A stretch of DNA of 64,000 nt from NCBI GenBank assembly GCA_965248335.1, contig CBDFIY010000003.1, positions 992,001-1,056,000 on the forward strand. The letters run 5' to 3'. A model generated the notes under the pieces. The model ran no database searches, was not told where the DNA came from, and worked only from the letters and a program-made list of their open reading frames with translations. The position numbers and the translations under genes are program-made. Origin of the DNA: CAKMZU01 sp965248335 (GTDB lineage Bacteria > Pseudomonadota > Gammaproteobacteria > Pseudomonadales > DT-91). Shown piece by piece: positions 27,164 through 36,880 of this stretch. The stretch's first letter is position 1. Each line of letters begins with the position of its first letter.

Positions 27164-30106
27164 ATGGCAGAAGTTACAGTTAGTCAATTAGCCATCACAG
27201 TGGGCATACCTGCTGACCGCTTGTTGATGCAAATGAAAGAAGCAGGGCTCTCGCATAACGTAGAAAATGAAGTGGTTTCTGATGGTGATAAGCAAAAGCT
27301 ATTAGCATTTCTACGTGAAGCGAATGGCACAGAAGAACAAGAAACACCAAAGAAAATAACGCTGAAGCGAAAAAAAATAAGTACGCTGAAAGGCGGAAGT
27401 GGGCAAGGTCGAAAAACGGTAAACGTCGAAGTTCGTAAAAAGAGAACGATCGTAAAACCTGGAAACGAGCAAGAGAGCACATCAGACGGCCAGGCAGAGT
27501 CATTGCAGCCGGAAAAAGAAGTCGCTCAACCCGCTGCTATCGATCCACCAGAGCAAGTTGTCGAAAAAACGCCTGAGGAGATTGCTCAAGAAAAAGCTGC
27601 TACTGAAGTGCGAGAGGCGAGAGAAAAAGCCATGCGCATCGCTGCAGTTGAGGCCGAGAAAGCCGCCGCCACCGCCGCTATTGAAGAAGCTGAGCGTCAA
27701 GCTAAGGAAAAAATAAAGCACGAAGCTGAGAACCGTAAGCGTGTAGAAAAAGAAGCCATTGCAGCCGCAGAGCGTGCAGCTAGAGCTGCTGCAGCCAAGG
27801 AAGCGGAAGAGCGTATTCGACTTGAGTTAGCAGCGATTCGCACAGAAAAATCGGCACTTGAAGAAAAAGCGAAGCATAACCCGAATGATTTCGAAGTTAA
27901 GCGTCAGTTAGCAGCCGCCAAGCGCCGTGAACAAGAAGAAACAGACGCGCAAGAACGTTCGATTAGACAGAAAGAACGTGAGCTAGAGAAGCGCCGCCAA
28001 GAAGAATTAACTAAGCAGCGTGAAGCCGAGAAAATTAAGGCACGAGAAGACGCAAAAGTAGCGAAAGAAAAAGAAACGACTGAAACTGTATCCGACAAGA
28101 AAAAACCAGCACTTAAGGCAAAACGCTTAAGAGCCGATACTTCTCAACAGGTTACTCAGCCGAATGATGACAGAAAGCCGCGTCGTGGCAAGGAAGTAAA
28201 ATCTTCGCGTGGTAAAGGGCGTGGTCAAAACTTGCAGTCTCGCCTTACGCTTGATGGAGAGTTTCAAGAAAGAGGCTCCCGCAGTCGAAGAAAATCTAAG
28301 ATCAAGGCAAATGTTGACCGTCAAGCATTTGAGATGCCAACGGAGAAGCAGGTATTTGAAGTCGAAGTGGCTGATGGTATACAAGTTGGTGAATTAGCAA
28401 GCAAGCTGAAAATCAAATCGGGTGAAATTGTTAAGTCACTTCTTAAAATGGGTGTGATGGCTACCGTTAATCAGGTTATTGATCAAGATACAGCGATATT
28501 ATTGGTCGAAGAGTTAGGTCATAAGGTTAAAGTTGTTTCTGAAACCGCAGTCGAAGATAAGTTGTTAGATGATCTTGCTGTTGATGAGGGTACGTTAGAG
28601 TCACGTGCACCGGTTGTTACCGTTATGGGTCATGTTGATCATGGTAAAACCTCGTTACTTGATTATATTCGTCAGTCCCGAGTTGCAGGTGCTGAAGCGG
28701 GTGGTATTACTCAGCATATTGGTGCCTATCATGTTGAAACCGATAGAGGGATGGTCACCTTTTTAGATACGCCTGGGCATGCTGCATTTACTGCTATGCG
28801 TGCACGTGGTGCTCAGTCAACAGATATCGTTATTCTGGTTGTTGCGGCTGATGATGGTGTTATGCCACAAACCGAAGAAGCTATTCAGCATGCGAAAGCT
28901 GCTGGTGTCCCATTGGTTGTTGCGATTAATAAAATCGATAAAGAGGGCGCAGACTTAGAGCGTGTTAAAAATGAATTGTCCGCTAAAGACGTCATTCCGG
29001 AAGACTGGGGTGGTGATACGCAGTTTATTCCTGTTTCGGCTCATACAGGGCAGGGTGTTGATGAGCTGTTAAATGCGATTCTTTTACAGTCGGAATTGCT
29101 GGAGCTTAAATCTGCAGCAGATGTCGCTGCACGTGGTGTCGTGATCGAATCTCGCCTTGATAAAGGTCGTGGTGTTGTCGCAACCGTATTGGTTCAGTCG
29201 GGTACATTAAAAGCCGGCGATATCGTGTTGGCGGGTGAGTCTTTTGGTCGTGTGAGAGCGATGATTGACGAGGTCGGTAAATCAACCAAAACAGCAGGAC
29301 CCTCTATCCCCGTTGAAATTGTAGGCTTGGATTCGACGCCGGATGCCGGTGATGAGTTCTTTGTTGTTGAGTCAGAAAGAAAAGCACGCGAAGTGGCTGG
29401 GATTAGAAACCAGCGCACCCGTGAGAGCCGATTATCTAGACAGCAAGCATCAAAGCTTGAAAATATGTTTACTTCAATGGCGACGGCGAGTAAGCAACGC
29501 CTTAACGTTGTGCTGAAAACAGACGTTCGGGGTTCCTTGGAAGCCATCCAGCAAGCGCTTCTTGAAATTGGTAATGACGAAGTCGAAGTTGTTATCGTTA
29601 GTTCTGGGGTGGGCGGTATTACTGAAACGGATGCTAATCTTGCCTTGACGTCTAATGCTATCGTATTCGGTTTTAATGTTCGCGCAGACAATGCAGCGAA
29701 AGCCTTGATGGAAAAGGAAGCCGTTGAGTATCGTTATTACAGCGTAATATACGATGTAATTGATGATGTAACCAAAGCACTTACGGGTATGCTATCTCCT
29801 GAAATGCGTGAAGAAATCGTGGGTGTGGCTGAAGTGCGTGATGTCTTTAGGTCACCTAAATTTGGCCTCATTGCTGGATCCATGGTCATTGAAGGTACGC
29901 TTTATCGTAATAAACCTATTCGCGTTCTCCGTGATGATGTAGTTATTTATGAGGGTGAACTCGAATCTTTACGTCGTTTTAAAGACGATGTTAACGAAGT
30001 GAGAAATGGTATGGAGTGCGGTATCGGTGTTAAGAATTATCAGGATGTCCGAGCTGGCGATAAAATCGAGGTTTTCGATGTCAAAGAAATTGCGCGATCA
30101 TTATAG
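27164..30106 (+). CDS. infB: Translation initiation factor IF-2
   Basis: 980 residues, long because of a charged Ala/Glu/Lys-rich stretch (about 95-390) that should form a long helix. An N-terminal IF2 subdomain (VSQLAITVGIPADRLLMQMK) precedes it, with a second one at about 400-450. The GTPase domain has G1 GHVDHGKTSLLD, G3 DTPGHAAF and G4 NKID. Domains II-IV follow, ending EVFDVKEIARSL. IF-2 places initiator tRNA on the 30S subunit. A GAGGAG ribosome site supports ATG 27164. Confidence 0.98.
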   Translation: MAEVTVSQLAITVGIPADRLLMQMKEAGLSHNVENEVVSDGDKQKLLAFLREANGTEEQETPKKITLKRKKISTLKGGSGQGRKTVNVEVRKKRTIVKPGNEQESTSDGQAESLQPEKEVAQPAAIDPPEQVVEKTPEEIAQEKAATEVREAREKAMRIAAVEAEKAAATAAIEEAERQAKEKIKHEAENRKRVEKEAIAAAERAARAAAAKEAEERIRLELAAIRTEKSALEEKAKHNPNDFEVKRQLAAAKRREQEETDAQERSIRQKERELEKRRQEELTKQREAEKIKAREDAKVAKEKETTETVSDKKKPALKAKRLRADTSQQVTQPNDDRKPRRGKEVKSSRGKGRGQNLQSRLTLDGEFQERGSRSRRKSKIKANVDRQAFEMPTEKQVFEVEVADGIQVGELASKLKIKSGEIVKSLLKMGVMATVNQVIDQDTAILLVEELGHKVKVVSETAVEDKLLDDLAVDEGTLESRAPVVTVMGHVDHGKTSLLDYIRQSRVAGAEAGGITQHIGAYHVETDRGMVTFLDTPGHAAFTAMRARGAQSTDIVILVVAADDGVMPQTEEAIQHAKAAGVPLVVAINKIDKEGADLERVKNELSAKDVIPEDWGGDTQFIPVSAHTGQGVDELLNAILLQSELLELKSAADVAARGVVIESRLDKGRGVVATVLVQSGTLKAGDIVLAGESFGRVRAMIDEVGKSTKTAGPSIPVEIVGLDSTPDAGDEFFVVESERKAREVAGIRNQRTRESRLSRQQASKLENMFTSMATASKQRLNVVLKTDVRGSLEAIQQALLEIGNDEVEVVIVSSGVGGITETDANLALTSNAIVFGFNVRADNAAKALMEKEAVEYRYYSVIYDVIDDVTKALTGMLSPEMREEIVGVAEVRDVFRSPKFGLIAGSMVIEGTLYRNKPIRVLRDDVVIYEGELESLRRFKDDVNEVRNGMECGIGVKNYQDVRAGDKIEVFDVKEIARSL

Positions 30107-30120
30107 GTTATTACCCCAAT

Positions 30121-30492
30121 ATGGCTAGAGAGTTTGGACGAGTTGAGCGCATCGCAGATTTCTTAAAAAAAGAGCTCGCGGTGCTAATACAGCAAGAGAT
30201 GCGTGATCCGCGTGTTGATATGGTTAGCATTACAGATGTTGAGGTGAATCGGGATTTTACCCATGCAAAGATTTTCCTTACTGTCTTAGGGTGTGAGAGT
30301 AAAGAGTCCTCGAAAGAGCCGATTAAAGTACTCAATGGTGCAGCCGGATTTTTACGCACGCATTTAGCAAAAAAATCGTCGATGCGTATTACTCCCTCCT
30401 TGCGATTTTACTACGATGAAAGCATTCTAAAAGCAGATCGTATTGGCCGACTTTTACGTGAAGCCGATAAGAAAAATAGTGATGTTGAGTAG
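30121..30492 (+). CDS. rbfA: Ribosome-binding factor A
   Basis: 123 residues of one KH-like domain: REFGRVERIADFLKKELAVL, QQEMRDPRVDMVSITDVEVN, RDFTHAKIFLTVLG and a C-terminal PSLRFYYDESILKADRI. RbfA matures 16S rRNA and aids cold growth. It lies 14 bases after infB. Confidence 0.96.
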   Translation: MAREFGRVERIADFLKKELAVLIQQEMRDPRVDMVSITDVEVNRDFTHAKIFLTVLGCESKESSKEPIKVLNGAAGFLRTHLAKKSSMRITPSLRFYYDESILKADRIGRLLREADKKNSDVE

Positions 30493-30504
30493 AGTGATTT
30501 ATCC

Positions 30505-31446
30505 GTGAATCGTCGGAGAAAAGGCCGTTCAATTAATGGCATCTTGCTGCTGGATAAAGGTAAAGGCATTAGTTCTAATTTCGCACTACAGCAATGCAAA
30601 CGCCTATTTCAAGCAGCTAAAGCAGGCCACACGGGTAGCTTGGATCCTCTGGCGACGGGTGTGTTGCCCTTATGCTTTGGTGAGGCAACTAAGTTTTCAC
30701 AGTATTTACTTAATGCGGATAAAGCGTATAAAGCCAGAATACGACTTGGTGAAAAAAGTGTAACAGGTGATGCTGAGGGCGAAATCATAGAAAAAAAGTC
30801 CGCGTCTCATGTGACTCAGCAGGCTGTACTGGATGTGGTGCTCAGCTTTGTCGGCAATATCCAACAAGTACCACCGATGTATTCTGCGTTAAAGCGTGAC
30901 GGGCAACCATTATATAAACTTGCGAGGCAAGGTATCGTGGTCGATCGAGAGGCGCGAGGAGTCACGATTAATGGCATTGATCTTATTAAGTATGATACCA
31001 CCGACACAGTTGAAATAGAGATACTCGTCAGTTGCTCAAAAGGTACGTACATACGTACATTGGCTGAGGATATAGCTGAAAGCTTGGGTACTGTTGGGCA
31101 TTTAACAGCTTTAGAGCGAACGGAGGTTGGCGATTTTACATTGGCGCAATCGTTAACGTTTGAACAATTACAAGCAGTTATAGATTCCTCTGGTTTTGAG
31201 GGGCTAGACCAGCAGCTTATTTCCCCAGAAGAAGCCGTAAATCACCTCCCACTGGTAGAACTTCATGCAGGAGAAGGGTATTATGTGCGCCTTGGTCAAG
31301 CGATTTTCGTACCTAATGCGCCACTAGAAGGCCTAGTGCGTATTAAGGAAGGCGAAGGTGATTTTATCGGAATAGGTGAAATGCTAGATGATGGCAGAAT
31401 GGCACCAAAACGTTTAGTTGCCCAAAATGTCGAGAAGACGAATTAG
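30505..31446 (+). CDS. truB: tRNA pseudouridine(55) synthase
   Basis: 313 residues. Catalytic Asp in HTGSLDPLATGVLPLCFGEA near residue 48, KAYKARIRLGEKSVTGDAEG, PPMYSALKRDGQPLYKLARQ, CSKGTYIRTLAEDIAESLG and a C-terminal PUA-like region. It makes pseudouridine 55 in tRNAs. The start is GTG 30505 and the N-terminus RRRKGRSINGILLLDKGKGI fits the family. Confidence 0.96.
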   Translation: MNRRRKGRSINGILLLDKGKGISSNFALQQCKRLFQAAKAGHTGSLDPLATGVLPLCFGEATKFSQYLLNADKAYKARIRLGEKSVTGDAEGEIIEKKSASHVTQQAVLDVVLSFVGNIQQVPPMYSALKRDGQPLYKLARQGIVVDREARGVTINGIDLIKYDTTDTVEIEILVSCSKGTYIRTLAEDIAESLGTVGHLTALERTEVGDFTLAQSLTFEQLQAVIDSSGFEGLDQQLISPEEAVNHLPLVELHAGEGYYVRLGQAIFVPNAPLEGLVRIKEGEGDFIGIGEMLDDGRMAPKRLVAQNVEKTN

Positions 31447-31502
31447 TTGACTACAAAACCGTGACGAGTGACTTTGTTCTTTTTAGAAAAATTACTCACA
31501 AT

Positions 31503-31536
31503 AGCCTTCCTGGAAATATGCTCGGGCAGGCTTTAT
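31503..31536 (+). terminator. Hairpin in the truB-rpsO gap
   Basis: AGCCTTCC and GGGCAGGCT form a stem with one mismatch around a 13-base loop, followed by a T-rich TTATTTATT. It could be a weak terminator after truB or part of the rpsO leader. Confidence 0.45.
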
Positions 31537-31567
31537 TTATTAAGCATATTAAAGAGAGGAAAATCTC

Positions 31568-31837
31568 ATGGCATTAAGCGTAGTAGAAAAAGCAGAAATT
31601 CTTAAAGATTATCAGCAAGCTGAAGGCGACACGGGTTCACCGGAAGTGCAAGTTGCTTTGTTGACACATAATATCAATAAGCTACAAGGCCATTTTGCTG
31701 AAAATAAAAAAGATCATCATTCACGTCGAGGCCTTATCCGTATGGTTAATCAGCGTCGTAAGTTGTTAGATTATCTTAAGAGAAAAAATACCCAGCGTTA
31801 TTCGGACTTAATACAGCGGCTTGGTTTGCGTCGTTAA
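31568..31837 (+). CDS. rpsO: 30S ribosomal protein S15
   Basis: 89 residues, the standard length. GDTGSPEVQVALLTHNINKL, KDHHSRRGLIRMVNQRRKLL and DYLKRKNTQRYSDLI are the S15 signature segments that contact 16S rRNA. GAGAGGA precedes the start. It sits before pnp, the classic pairing. Confidence 0.98.
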   Translation: MALSVVEKAEILKDYQQAEGDTGSPEVQVALLTHNINKLQGHFAENKKDHHSRRGLIRMVNQRRKLLDYLKRKNTQRYSDLIQRLGLRR

Positions 31838-31869
31838 TTAGTAAATGCTCGTGTTATAAAATCTGTAAT

Positions 31870-31890
31870 CGGCCCTCAAAGGGCCGTTTT
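31870..31890 (+). terminator. Terminator between rpsO and pnp
   Basis: CGGCCC-TCAAA-GGGCCGTTTT: a six-pair GC stem, 30 bases after rpsO. In E. coli the same gap holds a terminator that lets part of the transcripts reach pnp. Confidence 0.82.
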
Positions 31891-31936
31891 ACGTCAGAAA
31901 ATGGTGATTGTTATTTGCCGTGAATGGAGAAAATAA

Positions 31937-34057
31937 GTGAATACTGTTATTAAACAAGTTAATTACGGCAAGCACATCGTAACCTTAGAAACAGGCCGTA
32001 TTGCGCGTCAAGCCTCAGGTGCTGTTTTTGCATCGATGAACGAGACAAAAATCTTAGCGACTGTCGTAGCTAGTAAAACCGCAAAAGAAGGTCAAGACTT
32101 CTTCCCATTATCCGTTCATTATCAAGAGAGAGCCTATGCCGGAGGTAAAATCCCTGGTGGTTATGGCAAGCGTGAAGGACGTCCGTCAGAAAAAGAAACC
32201 TTAACATCCAGACTTATCGATAGACCTATTCGTCCACTTTTCCCAAATGGATTTAAAAATGAAGTGCAGGTAGTTATTACTGTGCTTTCAGCGAACAAAC
32301 AAGACGACCCAGATATTCTTGCCATGATTGCAACGTCAGCAGCGCTTGCAATATCAGGTGTACCTTTTAAAGGCCCTGTAGGTGCGGCGAGAGTTGGATT
32401 TACAGAGCAGGGCGGATACTCACTCAACCCTACACTTGAAGAAACAGCAGCTTCTCGTCTCGATATGGTTGTTGCGGGCACGAAAGATGCCGTTTTAATG
32501 GTTGAGTCTGAAGCCGATGAGATGACGGAAGATCAAATGCTTGGCGCGGTTCTTTTTGCTCATCAGGCTTTTCAGGATGTGATTACATTGATTGAAGAGT
32601 TTGCAAAAGACGCAGCTAAGCCTGTTTGGGATTGGGTTGAAGCATCACAAGATGAATCATTGGTCAGTGCGATCCAAGAAGGCTTTAGCGGGAAAATTGG
32701 TGAAGCTTATCGAATTACTGATAAAATGGCGCGTTATGAAGCATTGGGTCAGGCTAAGAAAGATGTTGTAGCACAATTTGTCACTGAAGACTCTTCTGTT
32801 TCAGGTGCCGATGTTTTGGGCGTGTTTTCAAAACTAGAGAAATCCATTGTTAGGCAACGCATCCTGAATGGTGAGCCTCGTATCGACGGCCGAGATACGA
32901 AAACGGTTCGTCAAGTCAGTGCGGAAACCAGTTTACTTGATAATGTTCATGGTTCGGCGCTCTTTACTCGTGGAGAAACGCAAGCTATTGGCGCGGTGAC
33001 ACTCGGTTCTACACGTGATGCACAACGTGTGGATATGCTTCACGGTGAAATAAAAGATAATTTTATGCTGCACTATAACTTCCCTCCTTACTCTGTAGGA
33101 GAATGTGGGCGTATGGGTGGCGTAGGACGTCGTGAGATTGGCCATGGTCGCCTTGCTCGTCGTGGGCTTGCTGCTATGCTACCGACTGCAGAAGAATTCC
33201 CTTATACGATTCGTGTTGTCAGTGAAATTACTGAGTCAAACGGGTCAAGTTCCATGGCGTCTGTCTGTGTAGGTTCTTTAGCCTTGATGGATGCGGGTGT
33301 TCCACTTAAAGCGCCTGTAGCTGGTATCGCAATGGGTCTTGTAAAAGAAGGTAATGCTTTTGCTGTATTGACCGATATTTTAGGTGATGAAGATCATTTG
33401 GGCGATATGGATTTTAAAGTGGCCGGTACGCAAGAAGGTGTTACTGCGTTACAAATGGATATTAAAATCGAAGGCATTACAAGTGAGATCATGGAGATCG
33501 CATTACAGCAAGCGCAGCAAGCACGTTTAAGTATTCTTGCTGATATGAACCGTGTGCTAGAAAAGCCGAAAAATAATACGTCAGATTCTGCACCAAGAAC
33601 CCAAACCCTTAAGATCGATGCTGATAAGATCCGTGATGTGATTGGTAAAGGCGGCGCAACTATTCGTCAGCTTACTGAATCAACAGGCGCACAAATTGAT
33701 ATCGATGATGATGGCACTATTCGTGTTTTTGCAGGTGATGCAAAATCTATGGATTTAGCACTCAATGAGATAGAAGGTATTGTTGCAGATGTTGAAGTGG
33801 GAGCGACCTATCAAGGGGAAGTGGTTCGGGTTGTCGATTTCGGTGCTTTTGTTCGTGTCTTACCAGGCAAAGAAGGCTTATTGCACATTTCACAGATTGC
33901 GCATGAACGTGTCGAAAGTGTTGCTGAGTATTTAACTGAAGGTCAAGTGATCGACGTTAAAGTGCTTGAGTTAGATAATCGCGGCCGTATCAAATTAAGT
34001 CGTAAAGAGTTGTTGCCGAAGCCTGCACCAGAGGCGTCATCTGAAGGGTCCGAGTAA
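31937..34057 (+). CDS. pnp: Polyribonucleotide nucleotidyltransferase (PNPase)
   Basis: 706 residues. Two RNase PH domains (about 1-210 and 310-545) around an alpha-helical region, KGEGRPSEKETLTSRLID-type core (KREGRPSEKETLTSRLIDRP), FPPYSVGECGRMGGVGRREI and GDEDHLGDMDFKVAGT; then a KH domain (IRDVIGKGGATIRQL) and an S1 domain (VVDFGAFVRVLPGKEGLLHI). PNPase degrades RNA 3' to 5' in the degradosome. The start is GTG 31937. Confidence 0.98.
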   Translation: MNTVIKQVNYGKHIVTLETGRIARQASGAVFASMNETKILATVVASKTAKEGQDFFPLSVHYQERAYAGGKIPGGYGKREGRPSEKETLTSRLIDRPIRPLFPNGFKNEVQVVITVLSANKQDDPDILAMIATSAALAISGVPFKGPVGAARVGFTEQGGYSLNPTLEETAASRLDMVVAGTKDAVLMVESEADEMTEDQMLGAVLFAHQAFQDVITLIEEFAKDAAKPVWDWVEASQDESLVSAIQEGFSGKIGEAYRITDKMARYEALGQAKKDVVAQFVTEDSSVSGADVLGVFSKLEKSIVRQRILNGEPRIDGRDTKTVRQVSAETSLLDNVHGSALFTRGETQAIGAVTLGSTRDAQRVDMLHGEIKDNFMLHYNFPPYSVGECGRMGGVGRREIGHGRLARRGLAAMLPTAEEFPYTIRVVSEITESNGSSSMASVCVGSLALMDAGVPLKAPVAGIAMGLVKEGNAFAVLTDILGDEDHLGDMDFKVAGTQEGVTALQMDIKIEGITSEIMEIALQQAQQARLSILADMNRVLEKPKNNTSDSAPRTQTLKIDADKIRDVIGKGGATIRQLTESTGAQIDIDDDGTIRVFAGDAKSMDLALNEIEGIVADVEVGATYQGEVVRVVDFGAFVRVLPGKEGLLHISQIAHERVESVAEYLTEGQVIDVKVLELDNRGRIKLSRKELLPKPAPEASSEGSE

Positions 34058-34156
34058 GCCCAGCGGGTTGTTTACGCTCTACAAATAAAAGTAGTCTCTG
34101 CTTGGTATCCACTGCACTTGCTGCAGTCGGTGCCAAGTTTATATCTAGGTTCCTTC

Positions 34157-34669
34157 ATGATTCGTTTATTTGCTGTTGTCTGGGCAGTTTTAGGGGTTAC
34201 CCTTTTGCTTGGCTTCGCTATCTTTCGATTATTCCATCATGCTGCTGCACTCAGCTCAGTGCCAATGAGTGGCTTTCACTACTTTGCTTTATTGGTGACG
34301 GTTATATTCATGGCATATTTCGAAGGTTACCGTGGTTTTCAGTGTGGCTTCTCTCCGCGAGTTGCAGCAAGAATTCGTTTCCTTAAAAATAATGCGACGA
34401 AAAGAACGGCAATTTTAGCACCATTTTTTAGTTTGGGTTATTTTGGTTCAACAAGATCGCGACAAATCGCGGTTATTGTATTGACGTTAGGGTTAGTTTG
34501 CTTAGTTATGGCGATGAATTTTGTTCCTCAGCCATGGCGTGGAATTGTCGATTCCGGTGTGGTTGTAGGCCTAACGTGGGGATTGTTGTCCTTTTACTGG
34601 TTTACGATCCAAGCATTGCTGTGTCAGCACTTTACTATTTCTCCTGAAATACCTGATTCCTATTTATAA
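34157..34669 (+). CDS. Conserved membrane protein of unknown function
   Basis: About 170 residues with four predicted membrane helices: FAVVWAVLGVTLLLGFAIFR, YFALLVTVIFMAYFEGYRGF, IAVIVLTLGLVCLVMAM and GVVVGLTWGLLSFYW. Between helices 2 and 3 lies a basic cytoplasmic loop with AAFFS-like LAPFFSLGYFGSTRSRQ. The EGYRGFQ...SPRVAARIRFL segment looks like a conserved family mark, but I do not recognise a function. ATG 34157 gives a helix right at the N-terminus; a TTG/ATG upstream (34118) would add 13 residues. It lies between pnp and the O-antigen genes. Confidence 0.65.
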   Translation: MIRLFAVVWAVLGVTLLLGFAIFRLFHHAAALSSVPMSGFHYFALLVTVIFMAYFEGYRGFQCGFSPRVAARIRFLKNNATKRTAILAPFFSLGYFGSTRSRQIAVIVLTLGLVCLVMAMNFVPQPWRGIVDSGVVVGLTWGLLSFYWFTIQALLCQHFTISPEIPDSYL

Positions 34670-34759
34670 ATCCCTGTACTTATTTCTTAAAAAGATGAAT
34701 TTCACGGCCTAAATTCGCTCTAATGAATTGATTTGTCAGTTTATAGACGAGGTGGCCTA

Positions 34760-35704
34760 ATGAAAATCGTTGTGACGGGTGCAGGAGGTTTTGTGGGTAA
34801 GCCATTATGTGCAGCCCTTCATGAAAAAGGCTATCAAGTTATCCCTGTTGTTAGGTGTGAAGCACAAGCAATTCCCTGTATTCCTTTATATCAACATATT
34901 TTCATCCACAATTGTGATCGAAAAACGCAATGGCGTTCTGTGTTTAATGGCGTTGATATCTTTATTCATCTATTAGCATGTGCACATAAAACAGATGGTA
35001 AGCGTAAAGACCAAGAGAGGCAGTTTCAAGAGACGAATGTTGCTGCGTTTGAGGTGATGATAAAAGCGGCTTGTTGCGCACAAGTTAAGCAAGTACTATT
35101 TTTGAGTAGCATTAAAGTTAATGGTGAAAGTACACCTGGTGGCGCATTTAATGTAAACGACATACCTCAGCCAGAAGATAGCTATGGTCGGTCAAAGCAT
35201 CAGGCAGAGCAATTACTTAAGCGTTTAACCGACGGCACAAAAACGAGATATACGATCTTAAGGCCACCACTTGTTTTTGGATGCGGGCAAAAAGGTAATT
35301 TACAAACATTAGAAAAGATTACTGGAAATGGCTGGCCTTTGCCTTTGGGTGGTATTGAAAACAAGCGTAGCCTCATAGGTATCGATAATTTATTGTCTGT
35401 TATTAACGTATGCCTATTAAATACAAATGCATATGATCAAACTTTCTTAGTTGCTGATGAAATGCCTGTATCGACTTCTCAGCTTATCAGCTTGTTGTCT
35501 CCTGCGTATTCCCGCTGTTTTAAAATCCCCCTTAAGTTGGCACTTATTTCGATGGCTTTATGTAATAAAAAGCAGGCGACAAAAAAGCTTTTTTCGGATC
35601 TTGAGGTGGATAGTTCTTATGCGTATGAGCAATTAGGGTGGCGTCCTGTATTAACAACTGAAGAAGGATTTCGTCGGCTCGCTCATCATCGTGATCCAAT
35701 ATAG
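34760..35704 (+). CDS. NAD-dependent sugar epimerase/reductase (WbpV-like)
   Basis: 314 residues of an extended SDR. NAD motif IVVTGAGGFVGKPLC, FIHLLACAHKT, the active-site YGRSKHQAEQL (Tyr-x-x-x-Lys) and LRPPLVFGCGQKGNL. In Pseudomonas the homologous WbpV/WbpK class reduces a UDP-4-keto-6-deoxy-GlcNAc to UDP-QuiNAc or UDP-FucNAc. The next two genes are WbpL-like and WbpM-like, the same trio as in the P. aeruginosa O-antigen locus, which supports this role. The start is ATG 34760 after GAGGTGG; the frame opens earlier at 34733. Its stop (TAG) abuts the next ATG. Confidence 0.85.
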   Translation: MKIVVTGAGGFVGKPLCAALHEKGYQVIPVVRCEAQAIPCIPLYQHIFIHNCDRKTQWRSVFNGVDIFIHLLACAHKTDGKRKDQERQFQETNVAAFEVMIKAACCAQVKQVLFLSSIKVNGESTPGGAFNVNDIPQPEDSYGRSKHQAEQLLKRLTDGTKTRYTILRPPLVFGCGQKGNLQTLEKITGNGWPLPLGGIENKRSLIGIDNLLSVINVCLLNTNAYDQTFLVADEMPVSTSQLISLLSPAYSRCFKIPLKLALISMALCNKKQATKKLFSDLEVDSSYAYEQLGWRPVLTTEEGFRRLAHHRDPI

Positions 35705-36724
35705 ATGCTAAGCCTGTTATCGATTATTTTTTTTCTTTCATCAAGCCTAACTGGGTTAGTGAGACATTCGCTGATAAAAATAAATTTACTTGATGTGCCT
35801 AATCAACGTAGCTCGCATTTGCAATCGACGCCATCGGCTGGTGGATTGGGCGCTGTAGTAAGTATGTTGGTTGGTTTTGTTTACGCGCAGTATTTTACGG
35901 GGATTCAGGTCCAATCTTTTTTACCCTTTATGATTCTGTCATCTTTTATTGCGTGTGTTGGGTTTGTCGATGACATGATGCACGTCAGTTATAAGTTAAG
36001 GCTAACGTTGCAGTGTGTTTGCTTGGCCACTGGTTTATGGGGCCTGTTACTGTTGAATGCCGAGTTTACTCAGACTGCTTTTGTTGGATTTATAGTCTCA
36101 TTCATATGCTTATTGTGGTTTCTAAATTTATTCAATTTTATGGATGGCATTAATGGTTTAGCTGGGATAGAAGCAATAACGGCATTAGTCTTTGGAGCTT
36201 ATATATCCTTTGCTGTGTTATGCAATGAAGATTGGTTATTTATGTTGATGGCAGCCGCTGCTGCTTTAGGGTTTTTGTTGTGGAACTTTCCCATCGCACG
36301 TATCTTTTTAGGTGATACCGGCAGTTACTTTTTTGGCTGTCTATTAGGGTTTTTAATGATTCAACAAGGGTTGCAAGATAATCGTTTGTTTTATGTATGG
36401 GCAATTCTTCTTTCTGTATTCATCGTTGATGCATCGATAACACTGTTACGAAGACTTTTGAGAAAAGAAAATATTTTTGCGGCGCATAATACGCATGCCT
36501 ATCAATGTGCTTCTCGACGATTCAAAAGCCACTCGGTTGTCTCGCTTGCCGTCTTATTAATTAATACGTTTTATTTATTCCCTATAGCTTTGTGGGTTTC
36601 TATTGGTGGATTAGATGGCTGGTTAGGTTTGTGTCTAGCGTATTTTCCTTTGATTTACCTAGCCCTTTATTTTAAGTCGGGTAACCGTGCTAGTACATCA
36701 TCTCAGTCCGATTGTCGGGTTTAG
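35705..36724 (+). CDS. Undecaprenyl-phosphate sugar-1-phosphate transferase (WbpL/WecA-like)
   Basis: 339 residues, about ten membrane helices. MraY/WecA family motifs: DVPNQRSSHLQSTPSAGGLG near 28-47, FVDDMMHVSYKLRL, NLFNFMDGINGLAG, FLGDTGSYFFG and a final AAHNTHAYQ (the HxH-type motif). It starts O-antigen synthesis by loading a sugar phosphate on the lipid carrier in the inner membrane. The last about 11 residues (after YFKSGNRA) are encoded by a 120-bp repeat that begins at 36691, so the natural C-terminus was replaced. Confidence 0.9.
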   Translation: MLSLLSIIFFLSSSLTGLVRHSLIKINLLDVPNQRSSHLQSTPSAGGLGAVVSMLVGFVYAQYFTGIQVQSFLPFMILSSFIACVGFVDDMMHVSYKLRLTLQCVCLATGLWGLLLLNAEFTQTAFVGFIVSFICLLWFLNLFNFMDGINGLAGIEAITALVFGAYISFAVLCNEDWLFMLMAAAAALGFLLWNFPIARIFLGDTGSYFFGCLLGFLMIQQGLQDNRLFYVWAILLSVFIVDASITLLRRLLRKENIFAAHNTHAYQCASRRFKSHSVVSLAVLLINTFYLFPIALWVSIGGLDGWLGLCLAYFPLIYLALYFKSGNRASTSSQSDCRV

Positions 36725-36810
36725 TTTTGTGCTTTTTTGGTCATTTAATCATTGGGTTTCCGCTTTCTCGGGAATCCATTATCAGGCAAACCTTTTGAAA
36801 TGATGTGCTA
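36691..36810 (+). repeat. 120-bp inverted-repeat element (copy 1)
   Basis: Starts TAGTACATCATCTCAGTCCG and ends CTTTTGAAATGATGTGCTA, with inverse-complementary termini (TAGTACATCAT/TAGCACATCAT). The interior carries a ...CCGCTTTCTCGGGAATCC hairpin and CGATTGTCGGGTTTA. A second copy in reverse orientation lies at 42240. The left end overlaps the last codons of the WbpL-like gene. Confidence 0.8.
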
Positions 36811-36880
36811 GGCATACAATTTTTCAAATTGAACAAAAACGTTAACCGCGTCTTTTTTATATTCATTGCAGGGGGTCAAA